This document shows positions 24,834 through 35,256 of a stretch of DNA of 64,000 nt, piece after piece. The first letter of the stretch is position 1. Every line of letters begins with the position of its first letter. The translations under genes and the position numbers were made by a program. This DNA is from Hesseltinella vesiculosa (lineage: Eukaryota > Mucoromycota > Mucoromycetes > Mucorales > Cunninghamellaceae), in the NCBI GenBank assembly GCA_002104935.1, contig MCGT01000010.1:248001-312000 (forward strand). The letters are read 5' to 3'. The notes under the pieces were generated by a model. It had not been told where the DNA came from. It ran no database searches and was given only the letters and a program-made list of their open reading frames with translations.

Positions 24834-27800
24834 TTAAACAAGGCCAAACCCTTTGCTGTTTTCGATAGACGTGGTTATGCGGTCTCGAAGTTTGTCTTTG
24901 GACGAGTATTCTGGTAATAGAAGGCGAGAGAAACAGGTCAAGGCAGTAGGAAGCCTATCGTAGAAAAGTAAAGAAAAAGAAAAAAAGGTCAACGGCTAAT
25001 GTTTGATTTTGCTATTTCCTTACCTATCACTATCAGGGCCGTTGCGCTGAATGACAAAGGTCAGCTCCTTGAGTCCACCAACCGGAATACGGTCACTGGC
25101 TGTAACAAATAAGAGCAGCTTGTGCTTCTGTTCACGAGTAAAGTCATTGTGCACAACTGACCAAAAATGACGAATCACCGGGTGCTCGTCAAAATAACCA
25201 TCGTCATATTCAGTAATACGTTCCAGTTCCATCATGTCCAGGTCCTCGGAATGTCGACCAAGCTGCCACCCACATGTGATCATTTCCAGTTCGCTAGGGG
25301 CCAGCAGCGCTAAGGCAGGACAGCCCAGCACAGAGCGGAAGCCTCGGCGTAAAGCGAGGATGGCAGGACGGTGCAGCTCGAACATCGTGTGCCGACAGTA
25401 GTCTTGGACATATTGGTATCGATTGGCGTTGGTGACAGGGATCCATTGTCCATTTGGCTGCAAAGGCACTGTGGCTGAGGGTTGCTCAAAGGAAGAGATA
25501 GTGATCTCGTAGTTGCGACAAAAGACAGCCTCGACGTCGTGGCCTTGGTAATCTAACAGAGCCTTCAATCCATGGGCAAGCTGGGGCCAGGCTTGCGGAA
25601 GATCTTGTAATGAAAACGGCAAGCTATCGAGGTCGGCCACAGTGGGCTGCAACAGCTGTTGCCAGAAAATTCGGGGGAATGTCAGGTGCAGTAGCACGCC
25701 ATTGTACACGGCTAGACCAAGTAAGACGCCCATCATTTCATAGCCATTTAGATCAGGATCAGGGGTGGTGCGGAACCAATGAAACGGAGAAGGCTCGCCG
25801 TCGTCTGTCAACAGAGAAAATAAGCCATGAGACTTGCTCAGCAAGTGCTCAAATAGTACAGCGAAATATTCTTTCTGCACACCGCCTTGGTCCACACCTT
25901 CTTCACCACCATCAACAAACTTGATCTTCAAGGGTTTCTTAAGGTCGCGCCATTTCAGAGACACTTGGTGCCAGGTATCTTCGACAATCTGATCGCGACG
26001 GATCTCTAATAGCAGATAGGGGCAAATGGCGCTCTTCATGCGGTCATCATTTAGCAGCCTGGACGAGGCCAGGGAGGAACTGGATGCCAATAGACGCTGG
26101 GCCTGAGCTAGCAGGGTATGGTTCACACAGGCATCTTCATATTCGCGAGACATGGCAGCCATGCAATCCATCAACAGCACTTTACGTTTGACCGAGGCCG
26201 ATATCAAAAAAGGGTAGCTGAGCCAGGAAAACTGGTAGAACGCTACAAACGGGTACGGTAGTAAGATTGATGTTAAGTTGGTGGTCATGAAAAGGCGAGA
26301 GCGTCGCTGTTGGTCTTGGATCACGTCGTCTCGATGAAACTGGTGGAACTTGCTTTGTTGTAATAGTGCCAGAGTCGCAGCGCTCGGCCGACCTTCGCCA
26401 TAGGCCACAATGCGTTTCCAGACTCGATATTCATTCTTGATTTGAAGATACTGAAGTAATTCCTCATTGACAAACGATTCCTCAGGCACGGGCTTGTCTC
26501 GTTGCTGGTTACATTCAACTTTTTGACAATAGGGAGGAATTATCAAAAAAAAAAAAATGAGATTACTGGATGTATGCCCGCGCCTTTTCCTAAAATAGCC
26601 ACCTACACAAAAAACGGAGGGCTTTAACGGCTGCCACCACAACGTCATTTTCGCCAAGTCGATAAGGACCAATATGGAAATGAGAAAGCAGGTAGTGGTG
26701 AAGATGGTCGATAAGCTGTATCATTCTTGTCGATTGCAATCTAGAACACAAAGAGTAAGTAATGGAGTTTCTTTGAACAGCCCGACGTCTTACTGGGCTA
26801 TAGCCTTGACAAGGTGAGATTCAAAAGGCGTTCCGGCAGATTTGCTAAAAACTAGAGCAAATTTGTAAGTCATTGTATGGACGGAGATGGTGGTGGTGGA
26901 GTGGTGAGAGTTCATCCTTTGATCGGTCGTGTTGAGCCAAACGGACAAGCAATAAAGTGTGCGGCTCCAGGCTGCCATGACATCGATGGGAGGCCAATTT
27001 TCGTGATTGTTGTAAAGGTTGACAAGGATCCGATCGAGCAGGAACTCGTAGTGTTCGTCTACTCTCAAGGGCCAGGAAGCGTCGCCGTCTAAAATGTCTT
27101 GGTAAAGAGTCACGAGGTCGCTAATGTTGGTGAAGGAGGTGACAGGGTCTAAGAAGCAAGAACCAATGCCATGGAGGTGTTGTCGGAAGAGGGCGCGCAG
27201 CAAGGTGGTGGGACGTGTCTTCAATACATGTTGGGCCGATGCAAGATCTAGTTCGCACAGTGGCGGCAAGCAATGGTCCAGGGATATATCTTTTCGCCAC
27301 ATGTCAGCAACCAGCTGGGGAAGAAATGGGATGGGTGATCGCGAAATATCGGGGGTGGTTTCCTTTTTCGTGGGTGAGGCAAAATGAATGATTGAGGAAG
27401 GTGACGTCAAAGCTAACCCATTTCTGGTACAAGTTGCTGGATTTGTGGAGTTGGCCAAAGATGCTTTACAGTAACGATCTTTTCCTTGTCGTACCAGCTC
27501 CATGGCAATAATCAACGCTGCTGAATTATCGATGCATAATTGGTTTCCTATTAGAATGCCAGTGAGTCACTGAGGAGAGGAGAAAAAAAAAAAGGTAAAA
27601 TAAAAGTAAACCTTACCCCGTGCACTGGCACAAAAACGATTGGTGCAAAAGGATTGACCACAACCTTTTACGAGCTGAGTGAGGTACCGCTGGACTTGTT
27701 CTTGATATTCCAGTTTGACCTTGCTCAAGCTCGAACGCTTGGTGGAAGAGGAGGTCTTATTGGTACCAGGCTGGGAGTAGTGAGATGGCTTTTGTTGAGG

Positions 27801-28171
27801 AGACAGAGAATGAGGGGGAGGCTGGGAAGAAAAAGGCGATGTTCGTGATGCGAGCTGGAGCGTCGAGGGTATCATGCTTGCGCTGCTGTTCGTTGGCTTC
27901 GTGAGATGCTTCAGAGTAATGTGATTGGAGGAGAGAGGTGTGCCATTGTTACTGGATGGGGAGGTGGACGTTGGGCTTGGCTCATCGGTGCTGAGAGGTC
28001 TCTGTTGCTATAGGAGGTGCTGGAGCGGTTAGCGATTCTATGTAAAGGGCTTGATGCAGACGGCAGGGGTGACGCTGAAGTATGACCAAGCCGAGTGTGG
28101 TCACCATCTTGTTCTAATGTCGTATGTAATTCACATGAATTTGAACCATGGCAGGATGTAGGCATATTCAA
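24834..28171 (-). CDS. AZUL-HECT E3 ubiquitin ligase (UBE3A-like)
   Basis: Multi-exon gene. The N-terminal exons code a Ser/Pro-rich leader (start at 28171 or the next Met at 28165). Then comes an AZUL zinc finger: VQRYLTQLVKGCGQSFC followed by NRFCASARG at about 27620-27690, the N-terminal zinc domain of Ube3a ligases. The HECT domain covers about 26000-24834, with GEEGVDQGGVQKEYFA near 25890 and NGYEMMGVLLGLAVYNG near 25700. The last exon begins LPTALTCFSRLLLPEY, whose Cys is the catalytic thioester residue, and ends SKGFGLV at 24834. The intron before it (donor at about 25018) splices cleanly in frame. The ligase takes ubiquitin from an E2 onto its own Cys before passing it to substrate. 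AZUL plus HECT is the E6AP architecture. Orthology to yeast Hul4 is possible, and the substrate is unknown. Confidence 0.87.
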
Positions 28172-28743
28172 TCAAAAAGCACAACTGCAAAAAAAAAAAA
28201 AAAAAAAAAAAAAAGGGAGAGGTTGGAGCTTGCTCTGGAAGTTCCACACCTGACCAATCATATCCGGCCTTTCCTCGTTTCTTTTTTGGCCAGTGACATT
28301 TTTTATTGGCTAATAATTATTTATCCTCACCTCAAACCGGATTCTTCTTTTGGAAGTTGGCATTAAAAAATTCAAAAAAAAAATTGAGAGCATGCCTCTC
28401 CTTCCTTTTTTTTCATTTTTTCATTCACGTTTCCATCAACTCACACCGAAATTCAGAGTGATATGATTTAGATGGCAACAAAAAAATTCCCACCACACCT
28501 TTTATTATACGACTCTGTCATCAACTAGGCAGTCTTGGACGATTATCTAACGCCAAGGCTATATCCTTGACCATTTGGCACGTCGGAAAACGTAAATACG
28601 GTGGCAGGCATAATCATGTCAGACTTCAGTGGTTCAAAGACTGCTCGCCACGGTGAAAAAGTTGAAGAGTTGTCAAAACTTGAAGTCAGTTGACGGAGGT
28701 TGGACATGTTGAAGTCTGGGATAGATTTGGTTTTGATAAATGG
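28172..28743. other. A/T-rich gap at the start of the accessory island
   Basis: It contains a run of about 26 A (28189-28214) immediately upstream of the HECT gene and several shorter T runs. No coding signal is clear. Minus-strand sequence 28550-28740 can be read as a protein-like continuation of the orphan frame upstream (with FSPWRAVFEPLK), but it is separated from that frame by a stop. Confidence 0.35.
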
Positions 28744-29219
28744 TCATAAATTTTTCGATGCTCGGCTTTGGATAAAAGATTCGGCACGTCCAATAGCCAC
28801 ACACTTTGTTGGACCACAATTGACTGACTTACTGGGTTGCAGTAAAGCTGACATTGCTGAGAGTATGTACTGTACGTTCATTGTGGCGGATCCAACCTTC
28901 AATTTCACTTTGTCGCCATAGCCGTCGGCTTCTTCATAGAGGCCAATTACAAGCATTGACTTGTATGGAATTGGCGACCGTGGTGCCGATTTTTGATTTG
29001 ATTCAGCATGGGCATTGATAGAACGTGCACGTCCATAGGCTTCGGCTGACAGTAAAAGCATGGCTTCTTTGTCAACTACCAAACTTCCGGCGTAGAGCTC
29101 AGCAACAGCTTGAAGCAACGAGGGTCGGTGCCGAAAATCCAAGTTCAGGGCATTCAGGCGGTCTTGAGAAGGTTCCTCATAGGTACTGGATGATCTTGTT
29201 GACGGTAGTAAGTTCATTG
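28744..29219 (-). CDS. Orphan ORF in accessory island
   Basis: An open frame of about 158 codons from the ATG at 29219, intronless as far as seen, with no family I recognise. It has a Ser-rich N-terminus (MNLLPSTRSSSTYEEPSQ), then LLQAVAELYAGSLVVDKEAML and SMLVIGLYEEADGYGDKVKL, and ends QSRASKNL. The composition is protein-like rather than random, and a further protein-like stretch lies beyond its stop. It sits directly downstream of a LINE relic on the same strand, with the LINE frame ending a few bases before it. It may therefore be cargo, a retroposed fragment, or an unrelated lineage-specific gene that is decaying. Confidence 0.3.
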
Positions 29220-29240
29220 ATGACGGTGAAGGGGACTTCG

Positions 29241-29564
29241 TCAAAGATATGGCGCCAGTGGCCTGACTAAATGGCCGCGATGACGGAGCCGAAGGCGAGA
29301 GAGGACGAAAGAGGTGGTTTGCCAGGATATAGCGGAGTCCAAGGCCAGGAGGTGACGGAGGTGATCATTGAAAGGGGTGATAAAATTTTGTTGCCAAGCC
29401 AGTCGCCAAAAACGGAGCCTGATCGGGCAGGAGAAGAGGACATGAGCACTGGGCTGGTCGTGGTAGCGGCAAATTATACACTTCGGGGATGCGACCAATG
29501 AAGGTGTGGTTGCGATGGAGGCGTGTTTGAGTGATGAGCTTGCCCGAAAGGATCGGAATAGCAC
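29241..29564 (-). mobile_element. LINE (non-LTR retrotransposon) C-terminal relic with zf-RVT motif
   Basis: The frame codes CIICRYHDQPSAHVLFSCP and then RLRFWRLAW, the Cys/His-rich C-terminal zinc-binding motif (CxxC...H...C followed by FW) of LINE reverse-transcriptase polyproteins. It is preceded by SFRASSSLKHASIATTPSL, which suits the helical segment before that motif. No reverse transcriptase or endonuclease domain is visible upstream (29565-30170), so this is a 5'-truncated, degenerate copy, as LINE insertions often are. No poly(A) tail or target-site duplication could be assigned. Confidence 0.6.
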
Positions 29565-30399
29565 TGTGCAGGTGGAATGTAGGAGGGACTAGATAACCAC
29601 TTCTTTGCTTTCCATTTGCCCACAGACATTGTATCTCTCTTTTTCGAGATACACAGAATTTACGTTTGGCCTGCAGCTCAAAGTTATTGATGTCATCTTC
29701 ATCTGAATTATCGCCATGAAGGACAATGACATCCTTGACTGAATTAGCAATGACTGAGACGAGCAGGAAAAAAGATCTGGCGCTTCCTGCCTTTTACAAG
29801 AGGATCTCTGCCATTGAAAACTGGCTCTTGAGGTTGAGAGTCAATCATAACAAATCAATCTTGCTTTTTTGTTGATTTAGTGTTGCTTACCTTCGGGGCA
29901 GTCAGGCGATGGGCGATTCTTAGGCTAAAACCTGAGGATCGCTTGCTTGCTATGTTTGAATAATTAGACTTAAATGGACGCTATTCGTCTTACTTGATTG
30001 GTGGATTGGATTTGGCATTACTCACGTAAAGACATTATTTTTTTAACTAAAAAGAGAGACACCAGAGCCTGATTCATGCACCCCTCTTTTGTTTCAGGCA
30101 CCGACCTCCCGCCAAGCCTGTAAAAATCTGGAAAGAAGCATCTTTTTCGACCTTCTTCTTTCCTCAAAACGTTTTTGACTTTTCATCATGATTCAAAAGA
30201 TCTTTTTACAAACATAGTATCTCTTTCACATATGATACTGAACAAGGCATATTGGGCAACATGGACCGCCTGGATCTGGTACCCACGGACCGAATTAACC
30301 TCATATGATTCAACTTGTGGCCAACCGGCGAGGTACGTAACTTTTCCAGCAACAACAAAGCATTTATTTATGCAGATTTTCTCGAAAACTGGCCTTGTG
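29565..30399. other. Island sequence without a supported gene
   Basis: There are short frames only. The stretch near 29570-29730 (minus) reads open upstream of the LINE relic but has no recognisable domain. The remainder is A/T-rich with no feature I can name. Confidence 0.35.
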
Positions 30400-31516
30400 T
30401 TTTGTAATAGTTGTGGAAGAGAAGGTCCTGCTGCAAAATAGAGTGCTACCTGCGAGCATTATCAAGAAGCTGGACGTAAGTTCTCAATGACAGTATCCAT
30501 TTGGAAAGTGTCTCACTCTGGTTTTTTTTAAGCATCGACACCCACCAAGTCAGCTGCTAGTGATTAACAAGCCAATATAGCAATGATAAGCAAGTAGGTC
30601 GTCGAAAACGCAAGCTTGAAACTGCCAACCCTGACGCCGCCCCCAGAGCCTCGTTGACCGGTTCAATGGCTATCGAGGGAGACAACGGGCGACGGCATTT
30701 GGTGCAAAAGTGCTCACGACTAGATGAAAGAAGTACAACAAATCTAAACGGCAGACACGGCGCACCAAAAGAAACCGAAGGAACAAGGCCCACAAAAAAA
30801 AATTGATGAATCACATCACGTGCTTGCCTCAGTGGCGGCTCAACGTTCTCTGGCTCGTTCAAATTTACAAGCTCCGTTGGTTATGATGGCTGTAGAGTCC
30901 CTGAATGCTTTAGAGCGCGACCTCATCCCTGCATCGGACTCTCGACCTCCTCCACTGCAAGTCATTGCTAGCGAAGGCTTTTATTTTGTTCATCACCTTT
31001 TATATTTATTTCTGTATGCTTGTCATTTATGGTAGGCCAATGAAGGGTTCCACAAGGATTTTACATGAGTTGTCAAGAATGAAGGTGCCATCATAGTTCC
31101 AGCAATTGTGTTTGGCTCCGGAATGAAGCAAAACGTAAGTCGCAAGGGCTTCAAAGGTCACGTGACTGGATCGTCGGCTCCTACAGAACACATGGTAAGA
31201 GGCAAGTGCCTTGTTTTTTCAATCGGTGAATTCCGTGCCAGTGCAAAGTGGCAATACGCCTACCTATTTTGCTCACTTCTACTTTTGTTTGGGGTGCTAG
31301 GTGTGTGTATCGCATAGATACCGACACCAACGTGTTGAAAATTTACGTATTGGGGGCCAAAGGATCTTTGCTTTGAAGTCATGTTCAGCCTGTGAAAGAG
31401 TCTTTGATCTTGACCGATTAGCTGCCTCAGCAATGACCATCATTCTTACAACCTGGGCAGCCTACCAAACCCGCTCTCTTCCTTGGCAACGCCCTGGTCG
31501 TCCCGCGCAAGCCTAG
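30400..31516 (+). pseudogene. Degenerate Fanzor/TnpB-like gene (RNA-guided nuclease family relic)
   Basis: Pieces on the plus strand line up in the order seen in eukaryotic TnpB (Fanzor) proteins. Near 30403-30465 a zinc-knuckle-like CNSCGREG, an in-frame stop, then TCEHY. At 31087-31190, IIVPAIVFGSGMKQNV followed by RKGFKGHVTG, like the conserved segment before the catalytic glutamate. At 31218-31250, VFSIGEFRASAKW, like the conserved (I/V)DE(F/Y)RTS block. At 31318-31430, QRVENLRIGGQRIFALKSC and then SACERVFDLDRLAASAM, like the zinc ribbon and RD-x-x-AA-x-N/A block carrying the last RuvC aspartate. It then ends with a Pro/Arg-rich tail. Several stops and frame changes intervene, and the first Cys pair of the ribbon reads SHRY, so it is not functional as written. 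The assignment rests on motif memory, without alignment. Confidence 0.5.
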
Positions 31517-32066
31517 TCCTAGTCTTGGTTTTTTTTTTTTTTTTTTTTACAACATCCACTCAAAACGTTGGTATGCACATTTGATGTGTTTATAAAAGTG
31601 AGTGCCCAAAAACCCGGCTCAAACAAAAAGGAAAACGAGGTAGGCGAATCACTCATTGGCTGTTTCTTCCTTATTCTCACTAACCTGTGGTGCTTTTTCG
31701 ACACCTCCGATTCGCCAACAAAAAAAGGCGGCCCTCCTTGCCCAACGAATGCGTTGGCTACAAGGCTGATTTCAAATGTTAAAAACTGTAAGCGCTATGC
31801 GAGCAGTGCTTTGCGTTAGAGCATGAGTCGAACGGATGATGGCGTTGACGTTGTCACACAAACATGCACCGGCATCGGCCAGCCCTTGAGCGTAGCATCC
31901 CTGTCCCTTGGGGCAATTGTGCCAAAAAAAATATCCCCATGGCACGACCATCTCCTGAAAGCTCTCTTTCCGGTTTGACTTTCCATGGCAAAAGACGACG
32001 CACGTTTTTATTTTATTATTTTACAGAGCGAGTAGGCCAAGGAAAGTTCTTGATTCTAATGGCAAC
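31517..32066. other. Intergenic, no gene recognised
   Basis: A run of 20 T occurs at 31529-31548. The remaining short frames on both strands have no family resemblance. Confidence 0.4.
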
Positions 32067-32831
32067 TCATTTAAAATCGGCAGCCTTACCCGTCTAAAAA
32101 CAAAGACAATACATTAGCATCGTTGAGTATTTCCTTTGGGCGGCTTACTGTCAAAAGACCAACGATCAACCCGAACAGGCCGAGGACTGAGCCAAAAATC
32201 TCTACAACCAGCACCTTGACGAACAGCTGAGGATCTTGAGCATCAGCTAGGGCAGCACTGGAGCCGGTCACACCGACAGCCAACCCACAGAGCAAGTTGC
32301 AGATGCCAACAGTCAAGCCGCCCCAAAAGATGGCGTAGCCGGTGAACAAGTTGGAGGGGGAATACAGGGCATCTGCTGGAACATAGTTCAGTTTGGAGGA
32401 ATAAACAATCGCCATGATAATGCCATAGATGGCGACCACTTCGCAAAAGATGATGGAAATCAAGTTACGAGATTGAATGCGAGGTGTTTTGACGGCAGCA
32501 CCCAGCAAGGCAGATCCGGTGATAAAGATGCCCCTGTAATGCAACAGTTGTGTTGTTGTTTTTTATAAATAAAAAAATGAAAAAGCAGTGAGGAATATAG
32601 TAAGATGAGTCAATGAAAGGCAAGATGAGACACGTCAACTTACCAAGCAGCACCAACAACCGATAAACCAATGCAAAGACCCATCCCGGCCAAAGCCCAT
32701 GCGTAAGGCGATGTCTCTTCAAGTAATTGGCCAACATTGAACTGTTCGCCCGTGTTATTTAATAGCATATAAAGGCCAACAATAGCCAAAGCAGATGCTG
32801 AGGTGCCAGAGACGATGGTATAATAGCCCAT
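32067..32831 (-). CDS. VMA16: V-ATPase proteolipid subunit c'' (Vma16)
   Basis: Three exons. Exon 1 (from the ATG at 32831) codes [19 protein letters not shown], then [21 protein letters not shown]. Exon 2 starts [19 protein letters not shown], followed by [17 protein letters not shown], whose Glu is the proton-carrying carboxylate of this helix, and [18 protein letters not shown]. Exon 3 adds TGKAADFK and stop at 32067. With its N-terminal extra helix it matches the c'' subunit (ATP6V0B/Vma16) rather than c or c'. The protein sits in the V0 rotor ring and carries protons across vacuolar and endosomal membranes. Both introns splice in frame with GT-AG. It is divergent from the next gene, with 395 bp between starts. 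Confidence 0.95.
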
Positions 32832-33226
32832 GGTAAAAAAAATAAGAATAATAAACAACGAAGGATATGAAACGAGAAAGAAAAGAAAAACGAGCTCCTT
32901 TTTTTTCAGCGTGTGGAGAACGAATTGGGAATCAGCGATTTTCCAATGGCTGAAATTGTTGGCAGTCCTACAGACTTTCCCAAAACATGTGAGTTTTCAA
33001 AACTTCATTGGTATGACTTTCCCTACAAGCCTGTGGTTAATTAAGAAGCCAAACTGCTGGACTGTCAACTTAAATTCTTGGGTAGACTTTCAGCAAAACA
33101 AACGAAAGCCGCGTGCCACAAAGGGCTGTCACATGACCCCTTTATTTCATCACCAGGAGTTTTTTTTTTTTTTTGTTTTTGTCCTGCGCTCACTTTCTTT
33201 TTTATCTTTTATTTTTTTTTTTGGAC

Positions 33227-35021
33227 ATGGGGGAGGCTGTTTGTGAAGACCGGCCTAGTGAATTCACCGCTCAATATACCCAGACCACTGACCATGCCGT
33301 TCATCAGCTACTGACGAAACTGGATGAGGTAAGAGAGCGCTCCCTTTTCTTGTCTTTGGTCGTGCGCCGCCTTGACTTTTTTTTTTAATCAAAGGGAATG
33401 CAAACCGTGACCAATCTCCGTTCCATCCTCACCATGAAGACAGCTGAATTGCAGGAATTGTTGGCTCAGCTGGAATTGACGAACCAGGCCATTAGCCAGG
33501 TTGAAACAACCACGACCAACATCGAAGCCATGCTGAAAGACCTGGGTCTCTCTAACAATGCCAGCCAAGCCAGGGACCTTTTGGTGAATGCTCAAGCCTC
33601 GCTCGATTCCGCCATAAAATCAGCCAATCACATCTACGACGACCATCGACGTCGCCCTTCTGTCACAACCGCAAAAGAAGGCTCCCTACTTCCTGCCTCT
33701 CCATCCACGGTATGTTAGGACCTGCAGAGCAAGATAATATCTTACAATGTATCCATAGATCCCCTCTGTGCGTACCACGTCTAGGATTCGATACAAACCT
33801 GATACAAAACACCTCTTACGCCAGATCAACGAGCAGCTGCGCGATTTGCAAGTCGATGCAGGCAACTTCTTTTCAGCAATGGGGACAACCAGTATGTCTG
33901 TGATCGAAACAAATTAGGAGAAAAGGATACATCCCGAGCTGAAATTTTTTTTTTGTTATAGACGATATACAAGCTTTGCAAAAAGCATTTGTTGATCTGG
34001 ATCTAGCCAAAACCGTTGCCCTTTCAGCAAAGAGCAATTTGAAGCGTCGCAAGATCCTGCTCACCAGTGCCCGTAAGCGCGTTGGGAATGAGCAGATTAA
34101 ATTGGTAAGTGGGCGTGGAGCTTCAAGAAATCGGCATGATCAAACCAAGTCTTTTTTTTTCCTAGCTGGGCGACAAGATCCACGAAGGTGTCAATCATTG
34201 GCGAACCTACACCCGCGGCGCACCTCTGCTGATGAACGGCGAAGACATCCTTGTCCATTTGGAATTACAAGACAGCTTGCTCGATAGACAGGTAAGAAAA
34301 CAGACGATCTTGAATGTGGGGAATATCCAAGCGTAATTTATTTATTTGTTTTGTTTAGGCACCAAGCTATCATAATAGATTGTCCATGGATTTCAAGAGC
34401 CGCGGTAATTCACCGACGCACTCTTCATCATCATCCACAAGCAACCCTTCAAATGGCCAGGCTCGATCTAGCTGGCTTCCGCCAGCCAACCGAGATTCTA
34501 CGACCTCCAACACAAACCAGCAACGCCGACGATCCTCCTCCATCTCATCGACCTCTTCCATCCCTGTATTTACATCTAACAGCTTGGCAGCGTCACTATC
34601 ATCCCACCGCTACTCCCAGCCTTCCCCACCACCACCTGTACCATCGTTACCCGCTTCTCATGCTTCGTCCTCTTCGAAACGCCATTCTCATCAGCCCCGT
34701 CACCAAGCAACAACCAGAGTAAAAGCAAATGTGGGGGTGTCTCGCGTGCGAACATCCTCGTTGACCACTCGGACCAAAGAAAACGTGACGTCCGCGTCCA
34801 CGCCAACCACAAATGTCAGCACACTGCCACCCCCTCCACCTACCCTACCAACACCCGTCTCAACAACGGAAGCAGCCAACCAGTCTGCTTCGCCTTCCAC
34901 CCCAGCGTCTAAACTTAAGACACCAAATCAACGTGGTCCCGGCTCTACACTCCGTATTCGCAGCATGCTGGCGAAGCGTCAGCAGCCATCCACAAGGCAA
35001 ACGGAGCCTTCCAAACCATAA
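33227..35021 (+). CDS. Coiled-coil protein with long Ser/Pro-rich basic tail
   Basis: Six or so exons starting MGEAVCEDRPSEF at 33227. The first 300 residues are helical and predicted coiled coil (MKTAELQELLAQLELTNQ, AFVDLDLAKTVALSAKSNLK, EDILVHLELQDSLLDRQ). The last exon (34360-35021) is low-complexity: Ser/Thr/Pro-rich and basic, with a proline run (PPPPPTLPTP) and a C-terminus GSTLRIRSMLAKRQQPSTRQ. The layout (spectrin-like coils, then a disordered basic Ser-rich tail) recalls cytoskeletal adaptors such as Kar9-type microtubule-tip proteins, but I see no signature that proves it. The tail probably carries phosphorylation and microtubule- or SH3-binding motifs. It converges on the mevalonate-pathway gene. 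Confidence 0.65.
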
Positions 35022-35256
35022 TTTTCTACCCTGCCTTTCTTTTTTCTACCTGGCCTATTGTATTCACCCGCCCTCTTATTTTTTCTTTCCCCTGTGCACC
35101 TTACTTCTATGATACTTATGTTGTTACCCACATGTTTTCTGTATGATTAACTACGAGATTATTTTATAACAAATAGAATTGGTGATGACCCAATTCATTT
35201 ACCAAGGCTACTTGTTTTTTTAAAAAAATTAACGGGGGCGCGTCCAAGGGAGTAGA

